From positions 1 to 25,977 of the forward strand of contig CAJPVJ010000412.1 of assembly GCA_905397405.1 (NCBI GenBank): a stretch of 25,977 bases of DNA, given 5' to 3'. Positions 1-12,390 of the stretch are shown piece after piece; within the stretch, counting starts at the first letter, position 1; each line of letters begins with the position of its first letter. This DNA is from Oppiella nova. Its lineage: Eukaryota > Arthropoda > Arachnida > Sarcoptiformes > Oppiidae. A program made the translations under genes and the position numbers. Below the pieces are notes generated by a model. That model had not been told where the DNA came from. It saw only the letters and a list, made by a program, of their open reading frames with translations, and ran no database searches.

Positions 1-847
1 AGGAATACTCGGCGACCAAACTATAGACAACTTTCTAACGGAGACTTCAATAGTGAGGATGAGTTCAGTGAAGACCAGTTCAATGGAGATATGGTAACAC
101 AAGTGCCATATAGTGGTAGACATCTGTCCAGACGTGTCAAATCGGAACTGCTTTACAACGAGAATTACGAGACGGAGGACGGAATGCCTCATTTGGAGGC
201 AGAGTTGGCTCAAGAATCCGATGCTTTGCAAGTGATTAACACCGAAGAAGACAATCTTATGAATAGCGATGAGGAAGAGGTTTATGAAGACGATTATCTA
301 TCGGATGTGGAAGCAGGTGAGGGCCCCTCCACTGCCAATCTCAAGTACACTGTCGAAGAATATGTGGAATCAGTGGAACCGAGAGGTCTCATAAGAAATC
401 CCATTTCAGTGATTCCTCGAAGAGCTAACAAACCATTCATTAGTCGAAATAGAAGAAGGTTTGCGAAACGGATTCTTTGTATTTTGTAATTGCATTCAAA
501 CATCATTTATAACCTATTCTTTGAATGAATTCTTTAGGAAAAGCATTCATAAGGGAAACGATTCCAATGTCAGTCTCAACACAAATTCATTGCTTAGGAC
601 GGGAGGCCAACCGATGATTAGGACGCCACCCATGATAACGGGCGTACTTGCCATCAAAGCGGATCCGGACAAAGTGGAGATCATTCACTGCAATCTGTGT
701 CCGCGCGTCTTCTCGCAGACCTCGAGTCTAAGCATTCATATGAAGCGAATCCACGGCAACGAACAGAAGGAACACATCTGCGAGTTGTGCGGAAAGAAGT
801 ACGCCTGGAGGTCAGGCCTATACAAACATATGAGGACTCACCGCTGA
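1..847 (+). CDS. C2H2 zinc-finger protein, C-terminal part (5' end outside window)
   Basis: Open from the first base in frame 1, so the start lies upstream. Two exons are visible, 1-458 and 538-847. The intron 459-537 joins an AG to a G and keeps the frame. The first exon encodes an acidic, probably disordered region rich in Glu and Asp (about residues 50-105), followed by a basic stretch ending near RNRRR. The second exon encodes two tandem C2H2 fingers: CNLCPRVF...H-x4-H at about 689-754 and CELCGKKY...H-x3-H at about 779-841. The protein ends two residues after the last zinc-binding His. Two C-terminal fingers after an acidic linker are typical of BTB-zinc-finger transcription factors of the lola type, but no BTB domain is in the window, so that assignment is only a guess. 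Likely role: sequence-specific DNA binding in the nucleus. Confidence 0.85.
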
Positions 848-1724
848 TAGACCTCAGGCTAAACCAACAGCCCTTTCCGATTGCCAGCTCTTTAGATGGA
901 AATAATTTTTTACTTAAATTCATAACTGATTTTATTACACAATTAATTAAATAAGTTATTATTGATACTTAAATCATTGAATACTATTAGACATTCATAG
1001 TTATAAACTTTGTGATTGTTTAATAACTTTTTATATAATTTTTGTTTGAATACAAATACATAAAAACTATTTAAAATTAATGATTGACTATTTGATTTAA
1101 TGGAAATGTATTTGTAGGTGAATCCAAGGTTTTGTTAACAATTTGTGAATAACTTTTTGTGATAACATTAGTGGCTTATAATATAAGAATCTATAATTGA
1201 CTACAAGTTTTGCAAATATTTTAATACAATTATTAAATAGCAGATAATAAGTTATAAATTATTAAAAATTTTACAAAATAATACAAAAGTTTTTGATATT
1301 GTTTTCAATAGTGTTTGCATTCATATGAAAAAATATAAAATATTTGGTTTAATCCTTAATTAATTTAATCCAAATATTGGTTAAATTGAATAGTTTTTTG
1401 GTATAAATATTTTGCGATAAAATTATTCAAATTTAAATATAAGTAACACTTTTATCGGTATTCAATCTGTTTTAAGTTATAGTTTAGTATAACATATACA
1501 GTATAATAAGACTGGAATTTAAAATTAAATTTAAAAACTAAATAAACAATTAAATTGACGACAATATTGAGGCACAGATTGTGACGATGACTGCGATTTG
1601 CATTTTAATTAAAGCACTCAATTTAATGCACTTTTGTTTCCTATAATACGATCTGAATATTGACGACAAATACTGGCAATAATTTGTTTTTATATTAATT
1701 ACATAACAAATAATTAGAAAATGT
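848..1724. other. AT-rich convergent 3' spacer
   Basis: No gene seen. The stretch is very AT-rich and lies between the ends of the zinc-finger gene (+) and PIGH (-). An AATAAA on the plus strand at 1541-1546 and an ATTAAA on the minus strand at 1604-1609 could serve as poly(A) signals for the two genes. Neither is strong evidence alone. Confidence 0.5.
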
Positions 1725-3177
1725 TTAACATTTAGTACTTTTACTGTTAAAACCATTTCTAGGACTAGAGTTAAATGAATGCTGTTTTGATGAGTTTAGC
1801 GATGATTTAATGGATGATTCATTTGATTTATGATTAACACGATTAGTGTTTGTTTTGAATTCATTGATGTGTTTGTATATGACTTTTAGACAATCGATTC
1901 GGGGACAGGTATTGCAAAACAGGGGTATTAACACATTGTCTCTATACTTGTTGTTATTATTATTACTTTTATTATAAGTATTAGTGTTTCCACCGATTGT
2001 GGGCTCCGTTTGTGACTTAGTTTTGCTATCATTTGAATTGTCACTCAATAGTATAGTACTTAATGACAGGGGAATGGACACCAAGTAGTAGATCACTCGA
2101 TGCTATCATTGAAACAATGAGTCAAACAATTAGTCAAACAATTAGTCAAACAATTAGTCAAACAATTAGTCAAACAATTAGTCATTTAGTAAACAATGGT
2201 ATCATTAATGCTAACCATAGTAATGGCTTCGTTGATGATTATAGTAGAGCTCAGTATGAATTGCGAGCGCTTCCAACACTTGCCAAACAGTGAGTAGTGT
2301 TGTGTCAACTCAAGACCCGACACATTGTCTAACAGACTCCGTTTGTGACTTAGTTTTGCTATCATTTGAATTGTCACTCAATAGTATAGTACTTAATGAC
2401 AGGGGAATGGACACCAAGTAGTAGATCACTCGATGCTATCATTGAAACAATGAGTCAAACAATCAGTCATTTAGTAAACAATGGTATGATTACTGCTAAC
2501 CATAGTAATGGCTTCGTTGATGATTATAGTAGAGCTCAGTATGAATTGCGAGCGCTTCCAACACTTGCCAAACAGTGAGTAGTGTTGTGTCAACTCAAGA
2601 CCCGACACATTGTCTAACAGATGCTAACCATAGTAATGGCTTCGTTGATGATTATAGTAGAGCTCAGTATGAATTGCGAGCGCTTCCAACACTTGCCAAA
2701 CAGTGAGTAGTGTTGTGTCAACTCAAGACCCGACACATTGTCTAACAGTACTATCGACTCTGCAATACAAATATCTATTAATGGTATCATTAGATCACCA
2801 ATAGATCCATACCTTTATACACCGGTGTTCGCCAATACACTAATGCTATCATAAGGACAATAGTCATCGACAGTATCACCAGTCGATCCAACTGTTCCAA
2901 GAGATACTAGTGTTAGACAGTTGAGTGCATAATGATTAAGAAATATAATCACAATTTTGTTGACATTGGATGAGAAGACAATGGACACTAAGACTATAGT
3001 CAATGCCAACCATTGCAACGAATCCATTCTTCGGTTAGTTTTGGTGATCATTAGTTGACAGCAATTAGTGAACCGATGAATGTCCAGACAAATGGGTTCT
3101 CCCAATAGGTTGTGGTATTGGCGGCGAAGTACTAGCATTTGAAACCATTCAGCAATGCGTGTGACACTCAATACCAT
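1725..3177 (-). CDS. PIGH: PIG-H, subunit of GPI-GlcNAc transferase
   Basis: PIG-H works with PIG-A at the cytosolic face of the ER in the first step of GPI-anchor synthesis. Minus-strand exons: 3177-2953 (donor GTGATT; an in-phase alternative ends at 2965), 2891-2813, 2759-2629 and 2102-1725. The parts line up in order with animal PIG-H: an N-terminal RRQYH segment, a first hydrophobic segment after NRRMDSLQW, a second in LDRLVILSMTIVLMIALVYW, then ESIVLLD, the family motif IIINEAITM continuing across the splice as HRVIYYLV, and near the end CPRIDCLKVIYKHINEF (human counterpart RLDCLIEIY). About 270 aa, against 188 in human; the excess is an Asn-rich loop and a Ser/Asn-rich tail. Exon 3, intron 3 and the start of exon 4 are repeated in tandem, so the as-read intron 3 (2103-2628) contains extra exon-like copies; in a single-copy model it would be about 113 nt. 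Confidence 0.87.
2004..2748. repeat. Tandem partial triplication inside PIGH
   Basis: Copy 1 is about 2004-2335, copy 2 is 2337-2620 and a short copy 3 is 2621-2748. Copies 1 and 2 share everything from CTCCGTTTGTG to TGTCTAACAG. They differ by a few substitutions and by five versus one units of a 12-bp repeat, as two alleles would. Copy 3 is identical over exactly 128 bp to 2208-2335. On the minus strand each full copy holds most of PIGH exon 3, intron 3 and the first part of exon 4. Read as genome, copy 2's exon 4 runs straight into copy 1's exon 3 and soon reaches a stop. Confidence 0.95.
2120..2179. repeat. 12-bp minisatellite, five units, in PIGH intron 3
   Basis: Five head-to-tail units of AGTCAAACAATT. 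The other copy of the region, near 2453, holds a single unit with one substitution. The array lies within intron 3 of PIGH, upstream of the exon 4 acceptor on the minus strand. Confidence 0.95.
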
Positions 3178-3866
3178 CGATGGTTCACTTCATGTGGACA
3201 TCACCTGAACTCTGCATGCAATCAATGATTTTCATGCGATTCAAAGCCATTGAAAAGCAATTGAAAACGCCTTAAGCCCTAAGCCTTATGCAAGCGTTCA
3301 TGAAATGTTTATCAATGTTTGTCGCTCACAAACATTGTTACATATATTTGAGGGGCGATCGGGTACTGCTGTATGCAATGCGGCTATTGTTAGTACAGGG
3401 GTTCGTAAACGTATGATGTGTTCATGTTTTGTGAATACAATTATTGACTGCATTCACAACAAATGCCGATAACATGAATCTATGTGTAAATGATGTGAAC
3501 TCACAAATAGCCCCTAAATGTAGCCATACATTGACAGCTTCATGCAGTGTATGTGATGTTTGCCATTATTTGTCTCATATTATGTACACGTAATTGAGTT
3601 GCCATTTGACTCATGAGTTGATCGCAAATGCGTTTGTGAGACATATTGATCGTCACTGAACGGATCCATTGAATTGTCGCCAATTGGTGTCCATTCATAG
3701 TATTAGGCACTCATTGAAGACGTTGTCGAAATCGTGGATCAGTTGAACGCTGAACACAAAGTCTGTGAAAAGCAAACGTTTGCATAGATTCTCTGTTTGT
3801 GTTATGAAATCAGTGATCAATTGATTCAATTGAGCCCTTCTTTGCAATCGTCTATTAATAACCAAA
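3178..3866. promoter_or_regulatory. Divergent promoter region PIGH / SPT6
   Basis: About 690 bp between the PIGH start (minus) and the SPT6 start (plus), presumably holding both promoters and 5' UTRs. It is less AT-rich than the 3' spacers. I see no convincing TATA box or named motif and no gene. The SPT6 start sits in a good context (AACCAAAATGG). Confidence 0.5.
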
Positions 3867-6800
3867 ATGGCGGACCAATTCTTCGACAGAGAGGCTGAGC
3901 TGTCGAATGGCAGCGAAGACGAAGAGGTGAGGAATGATGTCCGCAATAAGAAGAAGTCTCGCAATTTCGAGGACTCGGAGGAGGAGGAAGAAGATGGTAA
4001 GTGTGGGGACAATGGGGTTGTGGTTGTGGTTGTGGTGACAGTGGATCTACTGGTATGACGGCCTCTGTATTAACGAAAAGGGTTTGCTTTCAGACGAGGA
4101 TCGCCTCAAAGAGGAGATGAAAGACCTGATCAATGATGACGACGAGGAAGAGCCGGAAGAGTCGGACGAAGAGGTGACGGGACGGAAGAGACAGCGAGAG
4201 GACGACGATCTGGAGGAAGACCTCGAGGACGACGACTACGATCTGATTGAAGAGAATTTGGGCCGAAGAATAGAGAGGAAGAAGAAGTTCCGTCGCGTCC
4301 AACGGCTCAGCGATGACGAGGACGAGGAGAGGCCCGTCGCTAACGAACTGAACGACAGGGAAGCGATCGCTAACGAGCTCTTCGACAACGACGACGACAC
4401 CGACAGACAGCCGACGGCCGTCCGCAGGGATCGCAGCGATCGCGAGGCCATTGACGACCGGTTCGCAGAGCTCTCGGGTTCTGAACACTCGGACGACTCG
4501 GACGAAGACAACTTCATTGTGGACGACGACGACCGTCCCATTCGGCCCGCAGTTCGCAAACCAAAGTCCCATCGATTCACAGACGAAGCCCTACAACAGG
4601 CGCAGGACATCTTCGGCGTCGACTTTGACTTCGAGGAGATCCAGAACTTCGATGAGTCCGGAGATTACGACGAAGAGGGCGAGGAGGAGATGGATGAGTA
4701 CGAGGAGGGCGACGGAGACGCCACTCAGCGGTCGGAGCGCAAGAAGACTCGCAAGAGAAGAGGCGCCCGAAAGAGTATATTCGAGATCTACGAGCCCTCG
4801 GAGCTCGAGAGGAGTCATCTGACGAAAGTGGATAACGACATCCGAAACGCCGACATTCCCGAGCGCTTCCAACTGCGAGCAGTGCCCGTCAGTCCGTGCG
4901 ATGAGCAGGAACTGATGGATGAGGCGGAATGGATCCATTTGAACGCATTCTTCACGCCTACGATCTCTATTCAGGACGACTCCGGAGAGGGAAGGAACGA
5001 ACCCATCGGTGGATCCAAACCCAAGACAGCCGTACTTAAGATCAGAGAAGCGCTTCGATTCATACGAAACGAGTTATTGGAGGTGCCGTTCATTACTCAC
5101 TACCGCAAAGAGTATGTGGAACCGGATCTCACTGTCAATGACTTGTGGATTATCTACAAGTTTGACGAGAAGTGGTGTCAACTTCAGGCAAGAAAAGTCA
5201 ATTTGAATCAATTGTTCCGAAATATGCAAATCTATCAAACGGAACAACTCATGAAAGATAACGATGAAGTACTTCCCGAAGGCATCCGTCTTATCAACGA
5301 CGAGGACATAAATCGCGTCAATTCTGTGACCAATTTCGAAGAGTTGAGGGACTGTTGGGTTCACTTCCAGCTTTACTACTCGTCGGAAGTGCCGAACATG
5401 AAGAAGGATTTGCTTCGAAAGGAACGCCAGCGAAGGCTCGAAGAGATTGGCACTGACGAGGACGCCGAGAAGATTCTGGCCGAAGAGGAGGAACAGATGA
5501 ACGCGAAGCTGTCGTCCATGAGATTGGCGCAGCGGAAAGACACGTACACCATCTGCAAGGAGGCCAACATCATAGGTCTGGTGACCAAATTCGGTCTGAC
5601 GCCCGACCAGTTCGGCGAGAACTTGAGAGACAACTACCAGCGCCACGACGTGGAACAGTATCCGATGGAGCCGTTAGAGGCAGCCCACGACTACGTCTGT
5701 CACCGGTTCCCGGCGCCCGATAAGGTGCTACAGGCGGCCAACTTCATGGTCGCCAAACAGATCAGTTGCGATCCCATTGTCCGCAAGTCTATGCGTCAGA
5801 TCTTCTTCGACAGGGCCCACCTTCACGCGCGGCCCACCAAAAAGGGCATCAAAGAGATCGATGAAAACCATCCGTGTTTTATACACAAATATCTCGTCAA
5901 TAAACCCATCAAAACCTTCGGTGGCGACCAATTCCTGCAACTTATGGTCGCTAAGAGCGAGGGACTCATGGAGTTTGAGATCACTATCGATCAGTTGGAC
6001 ATCACCTCCGGTCTGCAGCAACCCGTCCCCAAAGCCAAGTATTTCGATGAAATCCGACAGCTTTACTACAGAGTGAGTGCTTTGGTTTACATTGGATTGT
6101 GTGTTGACTAGAGTATTGATTAAATGGTTTGATTTGTAGGATGAGTTCAGCATTAATGTGCAGCAATGGAACGCTCAAAGGGCCGGCGCTCTCGAGATTG
6201 CTCTTAACAAGTTTCTGTACCCGAGCTTTGAAAAGGAACTCAAGACTAAGCTCATGACTGAGGCTCAGGACGGAATCGTAAAGGTATTGAAACTTTTCAA
6301 TTGACTATTTGCTTAAAGTTAGCCTCAGTTATGAGTCACTCCTTTATTCCCAGTTTATCTTACATTCAATTGATTTGCTGTTTATTCCGGGAGTTATAGA
6401 ATCAATGGTTTTCTTCAATGAATTGCTTTTTAATTATTTTTACAAAGCCTTTGAATAACCGATAAATGTATTGTTTGTTACAGAAATGCGTGAATCGGTT
6501 GTCCTCATGGCTTCGTGTGGCTCCCTATCAGTTGAGTCCAGACATCCAACTCGATGACGACGAAGACTTTGATACGAGAGAAGGCATCCGAGTGCTGGGA
6601 CTGGCGTTTGTGCCGACCAATGATGACGCCTCGTTCGCCGCCATCATCGATGGAGACGGAGAAGTGACTGATTACCTGAAATTGGAGTACTTTATGCTTA
6701 GGAAGTATGAGTGGCAGTCAGAACAGGAGAAGCACCTGAAAGAGAAAGACTACGAGAAACTCAAGAAATTTATTCTAAACAAAAAGCCGCACGTGATTGG

Positions 6801-9583
6801 CGTCGGCTGTGACACCATTATCACCAGATATGTGATCGAAGACATTAAGGCTATTATCACAGATCTGAACGAAACGGAACAGTTTCCTATGATTGCTGTC
6901 GAGTTTGTGGACAATGAAGTTTCCAATGTGTATATGAATAGCAAGAAAGCGCTGTTAGACTTTCATAATTATCCGCCACACCTTCGCAGAGCCATATCAA
7001 TAGCCCGAAGATTACAGGACCCGCTCATAGAGTTCTCGCAATTGTGTACCGCGGATGAGGAGATTCTTTGCATCAAATACCACGCCCTTCAGGAGCACAT
7101 TCCGAAGGATGATCTCCTCAACAGTCTTTACCTCGAATTCGTGAACCGAGTCAATGAAGTGGGTGTTGACATCAACAGAGCTATAGTACACCCGCACACC
7201 AGTCAATTGGTTCAATTCATCGGAGGTCTGGGCCCTCGGAAGGGCGCGTATCTGATCCGTACGCTTAAGAAGCAACAGACGCCACTTCTGGAGAACAGGA
7301 CTCAATTGGTTCAGAACTGTAATATCGGGAAAGTGGTGTTCATAAACTGCGCCGGGTTTATAAGGATAGACACGGCATCACTGACCGACTCGGGGACTGA
7401 TACTTACATCGAAGTGCTCGACAGTACTCGCGTTCATCCGGAGGCCTATGAATGGGCCCGAAAGATGGCTGTCGACGCTCTGGAGTACGACGAAGACAAT
7501 GACACAAATCCCGCGCAAGCTTTGGAGGAAATCATTGAAAATCCAGAGAAACTGAAAGATTTAGATTTGGATGCTTTCGCAGAGGAACTGACCCGACAGG
7601 GAATGGGTCTCAAGACTATCACCTTATATGACATCAGAGCAGAGCTAAGCAATCGTTATAAAGACCAGAGACTACAGTTCCAATCGGCGAACCCCGAAGA
7701 GATCTTCCAGATGTTGACGGGAGAGACACCCGAATCCTTCTATAACGGGAAACTAGTGATGGGACGGGTAGTAAAGGTCGCCCGTAGGAAGCCGTTGAGC
7801 GAGCAGTTAGATCAGGCGAACCCTGTGCGCAACGACGAGACGGGTCTCTGGAAGTGTCCCTTTTGTAATAAAAGCGATTTTCCGGAGTTGAGTGAAGTGT
7901 GGAACCATTTCGACGCCGGCGCCTGTCCGGGTCAGGCCATTGGTATTCAAGTGAAACTAGACAATGGACTCCAGGGTTTGATTCAGACCCGACTCATCAG
8001 CGATAAGGAAGTGATAGACCCGCTCGAGAGGGTACAGATCGGACAGACTATTCACTGTCGGATACTTAAGATTCTTGTTGAGAAGTTCTCTGTGGACCTG
8101 ACGTGTCGTACGTCCGACTTATTGGACAATAGTTATCAGTTTAAACCGCAGAGAGACCACAACTTCTACTATGAGGCCGAGACTAAAGACCAAAACACCG
8201 AAGAGCAGCATAAGAAGCGGCAAAGCCGTCAAACTTATGTCAAACGCATTATAGTTCACCCGGCGTTTCACAACATTGATTACAAACAGGCCGAGAAGAT
8301 GTTGGCCACACTAAAGACCAAAACACCGAAGAGCAGCATAAGAAGCGGCAAAGCCGTCAAACTTATGTCAAACGCATTATAGTTCACCCGGCGTTTCACA
8401 ACATTGATTACAAACAGGCCGAGAAGATGTTGGCCACGTTGGACCAGGGTGAGGCCATCATCAGACCTTCCAGTAAGGCCAATGATCACCTGACCCTCAC
8501 ATGGAAAGTGCATTCAGGAGTCCACCAACACATCGACATTCGCGAAGAGGGCAAAGACAACGCCTTTAGTCTCGGACACGAGTTGTATATAAATAATGAG
8601 TCGTACGAAGACTTGGATGAAATCATTGCTCGTTATGTCCAACCGATGGCCTCCTATGCCAGAGATCTGACTAATTATAAGACATTTAAGGAAAGCGAAG
8701 GAAAGCGCGAAGAATTGGACCGAATGTTGATGGAGGAGAAGAAGAAGGCGCCCTCAAGGATACCGTATTTTGTGACCGCATCTAAGGGTTTGTCACAATT
8801 GTTTGCTTAAGAAGTGAATGATTTTAATACTGTTTGTAATTGTGTGCAGAATATCCAGGGAAGTTTTTGTTGTCATATCAGCCAAACATGAAGTCGTTTC
8901 ACGAGTACATCACTATTACACCCGACGGCTATCGCTATCGGCAGCAACCCTTCCGATCTGTCAGTCAACTCTTCAAATGGTTTAAACTCCACTTCAACGA
9001 CAGGTCGACTTTCCCGCGAACACCAGTCGCCACTCCATCGGTGGTGAGAACACCGGCCGGCAGTTCGTCGTTCATCAACTCGACGGGCACTCCAAACATC
9101 GACCCGCAGGCCATACAACGCGCGGCCGCCTCTATGCCCACCCATGTGTTCAACGCTCTGTCGCAAGTGGCCGGTCAGACGCCGTCGTTTGGAGGGGCGG
9201 CCCAACAGTTCGGAAGTGGCTCTCACTCGTCGTCAATGGGGCCGCCATTCGGTGGTCACTCGCGTGGCTTTTACGGCCAAAGCGGCGGTTCTCAAGCGAC
9301 GCCTATTATGACACCAAATATGACGACTCCTCGCAATTATCAGGCCAATACCCCCGGGTCTATGCCCCCGCCCGCTAACATACCCTCCCACCAAAGGCCC
9401 GGATCTCGCAGTGGACAGCAGTGGGGCTCTATTGCCGAGGGTTGGAATCAGAAGCCAAAAGTAAAGGACAGGACTCCGCTGTACAACACTCCCGGCGCCT
9501 CCTCCCAGATGTCTATCAGTCCCAACACTAACACCCCTAATGTCAGAGGAGACCAGACACCGCTCGTCGACGAGTGGAATTGA
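3867..9583 (+). CDS. SUPT6H: Transcription elongation factor SPT6
   Basis: SPT6 is a histone chaperone and elongation factor that travels with RNA polymerase II and binds nucleosomes, Spn1/IWS1 and the Pol II linker. Exons: 3867-3996, 4094-6072, 6140-6283, 6484-8787 and 8850-9583. Without the 128-bp duplication in exon 4 the protein is about 1720 aa (human 1726) and aligns along its whole length: acidic N-terminus (about 1-245, with DLIEENLG and FIVDDD), the [13 protein letters not shown]-type region, the helical core, a YqgF-like domain from about residue 780 (VLGLAFVP), an HhH region (GGLGPRKG), the insert with [19 protein letters not shown], an S1 domain (about 1171-1300) and tandem SH2 domains (from about 1336; phosphate-binding Arg in IIRPSSK). 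The C-terminus is rich in TP-type phosphosites and ends in TPLVDEWN. As written, the duplication shifts the frame just inside the first SH2 domain. Confidence 0.97.
4016..4037 (+). repeat. GTGGTT short tandem repeat in SPT6 intron 1
   Basis: Three to four units of GGTTGT directly after the first donor GTAAGT, giving a G/T-only run on the coding strand inside a 97-nt intron. Confidence 0.8.
8182..8437 (+). repeat. Exact 128-bp tandem duplication in SPT6 exon 4
   Basis: 8182-8309 and 8310-8437 are identical base for base, and the flanking bases differ at both ends. The length is not a multiple of three, so the reading frame is lost in the second copy. With one copy removed, MLATL joins [11 protein letters not shown], exactly as in other SPT6 proteins. 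Confidence 0.97.
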
Positions 9584-9645
9584 AACCTATCTTTAATTCA
9601 GTTTTTAATATTTTAATCGCAAATACTGTACTTGTTTTAGATTTC

Positions 9646-9651
9646 ATTAAA
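9646..9651 (+). terminator. Possible SPT6 poly(A) signal ATTAAA
   Basis: Variant poly(A) hexamer about 60 nt after the SPT6 stop codon, in AT-rich sequence. Confidence 0.4.
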
Positions 9652-9720
9652 TGTATGAATCATTAAAATTATATTCATTAAAAAACTTTATTAAATGATT
9701 TCAATTGCTGTCCACACCTC

Positions 9721-9748
9721 ACCCCTACCCCTACCCCTACCCCCACCC
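9721..9748. repeat. CCCCTA repeat, G-quadruplex-capable on the minus strand
   Basis: Consecutive ACCCCT units followed by ACCCCCACCC. The minus strand has five closely spaced runs of at least three G separated by short loops, which satisfies the usual G-quadruplex pattern. It lies about 140 bp after the SPT6 stop and about 300 bp before the RAN start. Confidence 0.85.
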
Positions 9749-10052
9749 AAGGACTATGTTTTAACTATTGTGTCTTAACTTTAAAATTACCGGTAATTAA
9801 AAAATAGTCAGATTTCTCGTTATGATAGCCGTTATGATGAGTGTCGCGCAGTCGCACAAACACTGCGATGACAGCGCTCTCACACGACACGCACCACACA
9901 AAGCGTGTATTCATTGCAGTCATTGCTATCATTGCTATCATTGCTGTTGTGTTGACCGGCATTGCGTTCATTGTATTTACTGACCACTCATTCATCTCTA
10001 TTATCCCGCGATCACCACTTGACCACCAATTATCTTCACACAGACACTTATA

Positions 10053-11095
<1,043 letters not shown>

Positions 11096-11367
11096 TTCAT
11101 TTCTATTCACTTATTCTGTACTCTATTTGATTGAATATATCGTCAAACAATGCTTTTCTCTTAAGATAATAACAAAATTACTTTATTTTTAAATACATTG
11201 TGTTTCGCAATTGAATTGCATTTCAAGTGATTCTCTGTTTAAATTCACATTAAATTTTGTAATTATTGTATGAATTGTTTTTCTCTCACTTTCCAATCAA
11301 AACCAAATGTCATTTCAATTAATAGTAGTTTTAAACACTGATTAAACTCGTTGTCATCAAAACAATC
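11096..11367. other. Convergent 3' spacer RAN / BUD23
   Basis: Only 272 bp of AT-rich DNA separate the two stop codons. It holds a minus-strand AATAAA for BUD23 (11182-11187) and a plus-strand ATTAAA at 11249-11254 that RAN could use. If both are used, the two 3' UTRs overlap. Confidence 0.5.
11182..11187 (-). terminator. Likely BUD23 poly(A) signal AATAAA
   Basis: Canonical hexamer on the minus strand about 180 nt after the BUD23 stop codon. Confidence 0.5.
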
Positions 11368-12390
11368 CTAAAATCTTGCGCTCCTTTTCCTCGCCGTGTA
11401 TTTGGTGTCAGCCCTCACGTGCTTTCCCTGACGTCTTCGGCGCTCTTTCTTATCGAGTATCCATTGGCGAGACTTTTTCGGTGCTCTAGACGGCTGTCCC
11501 CGACCCGTGATCTCACGTTTACTACTGTAAGGAACGGTATTGTCGTTGGATTCGGTCAGTCCTTTAGGCAACTGTTGAGCGGTTCCGCCGGCGAACAGAA
11601 CTAAAAACATTTTCTTGGCTTTAGTACTGTTGGGGAAGTCGACGACCAGTCCTCCCGTAAAGCCAGCTCTCATGGCCTGAGCGGTGATTAACTCGATTTG
11701 AGAGCCGTTTTCGGGATAAAACTGAAAGACTGCGCGACTGTTGCGACACAAACACGAGTACAACGACGAGAAGAACCGGTAGAGCCGTTGCACCGGAGAG
11801 TGAGTCGATTTGTCGGCATTACAGAGCCATTGGATACACGATATACTGATCGCACCATCGAAGGCACCCGCTCTGAAGGGAACTCCTTCTCCCAAATCAC
11901 TCAACAATATGTCTCCCGATTCTGAACCACGACTTCGACACACATTAAGCATTGCTTGACTGATGTCCAGACCAACCCATGTGTGGCCCATCTCTTCCAG
12001 CACTTGACCGCTAAGACCTGATCCGCAGCTGAAATCAAATAATCAATTGATTAGACTATTAACTGATTGATCACTGATTGACTAAAACAAACCCCAAGTC
12101 TAATATAAGTCGTGGCGAGTCATCGGGAAGTGCCAACAATTCAATGGCTCGACCGCTCATCTGCGCCTGGATTGCGATCATTCGGGAACTAATGGGCGAT
12201 ACAATCAATGAGTCACTGCATCGGTGGTAAGCATTATATCAACAATACTTTGTCGTGTATTTAATGGCTTCGCTCTCATTGTAAAACTAATACAAGAAAT
12301 GAAACCAATTGAGAGTGTATTAAGTGTTGATATGAGGCCATGACTTACGATCTCAGGCGGAGCCGAGTGTTCAGGTCTTCTGGAGGCCAT
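11368..12390 (-). CDS. BUD23: 18S rRNA (guanine-N7) methyltransferase BUD23
   Basis: BUD23 (WBSCR22) with TRMT112 methylates N7 of a guanosine in 18S rRNA and is needed for 40S maturation in the nucleus. Minus-strand exons: 12390-12349, 12286-12249, 12188-12093 and 12028-11368, giving 278 aa (human 281). The start MASRRPEH matches the family start; an in-frame ATG four codons upstream (12402) is an alternative. Exon 2 encodes FYNESEAIKYTT. The SAM-binding motif I LDLGCGSGLSG (about residues 56-66) spans the exon 3/4 junction, followed by HTWVGLDIS (motif II), the acceptor-loop region SISCIQWLCNAD, and FQFYPENGSQIELIT. The family-specific C-terminal region ends with the basic segment KKERRRRQGKHVRADTKY, probably a nuclear or nucleolar signal. 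All introns are 60-64 nt. Confidence 0.97.

Larger units (their letters stand above)
9584..10052. promoter_or_regulatory. SPT6-RAN intergenic region
   Basis: Contains the SPT6 3' UTR, a C-rich repeat at 9721-9748, and the RAN promoter and 5' UTR. A short run of CATTGCTAT-type repeats lies near 9917-9945. No gene is supported here. Confidence 0.5.

Noticed and set aside
848-1724. Search for tRNA, snRNA or transposon remnants in the AT-rich spacers
   Set aside because: No cloverleaf, terminal repeats, reverse-transcriptase or transposase motifs were seen here or in the other spacers.
2063-2578. Two plus-strand open frames encoding near-identical 60-76 residue proteins
   Set aside because: They are antisense to the repeated PIGH exon 3/intron 3/exon 4 region; their similarity comes from the duplication, and the minus-strand reading matches PIG-H.
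2337-2620. Duplicated PIGH exons as mutually exclusive alternative exons
   Set aside because: Copy 2 lacks its own acceptor for exon 3 and its exon 4 runs to an early stop; the 128-bp identity shared with other loci favours an artefact.
9721-9748. Telomere-like CCCCTA repeat as an internal telomere or fusion point
   Set aside because: Only a few units, not the arthropod telomere unit, and it lies between intact syntenic genes.
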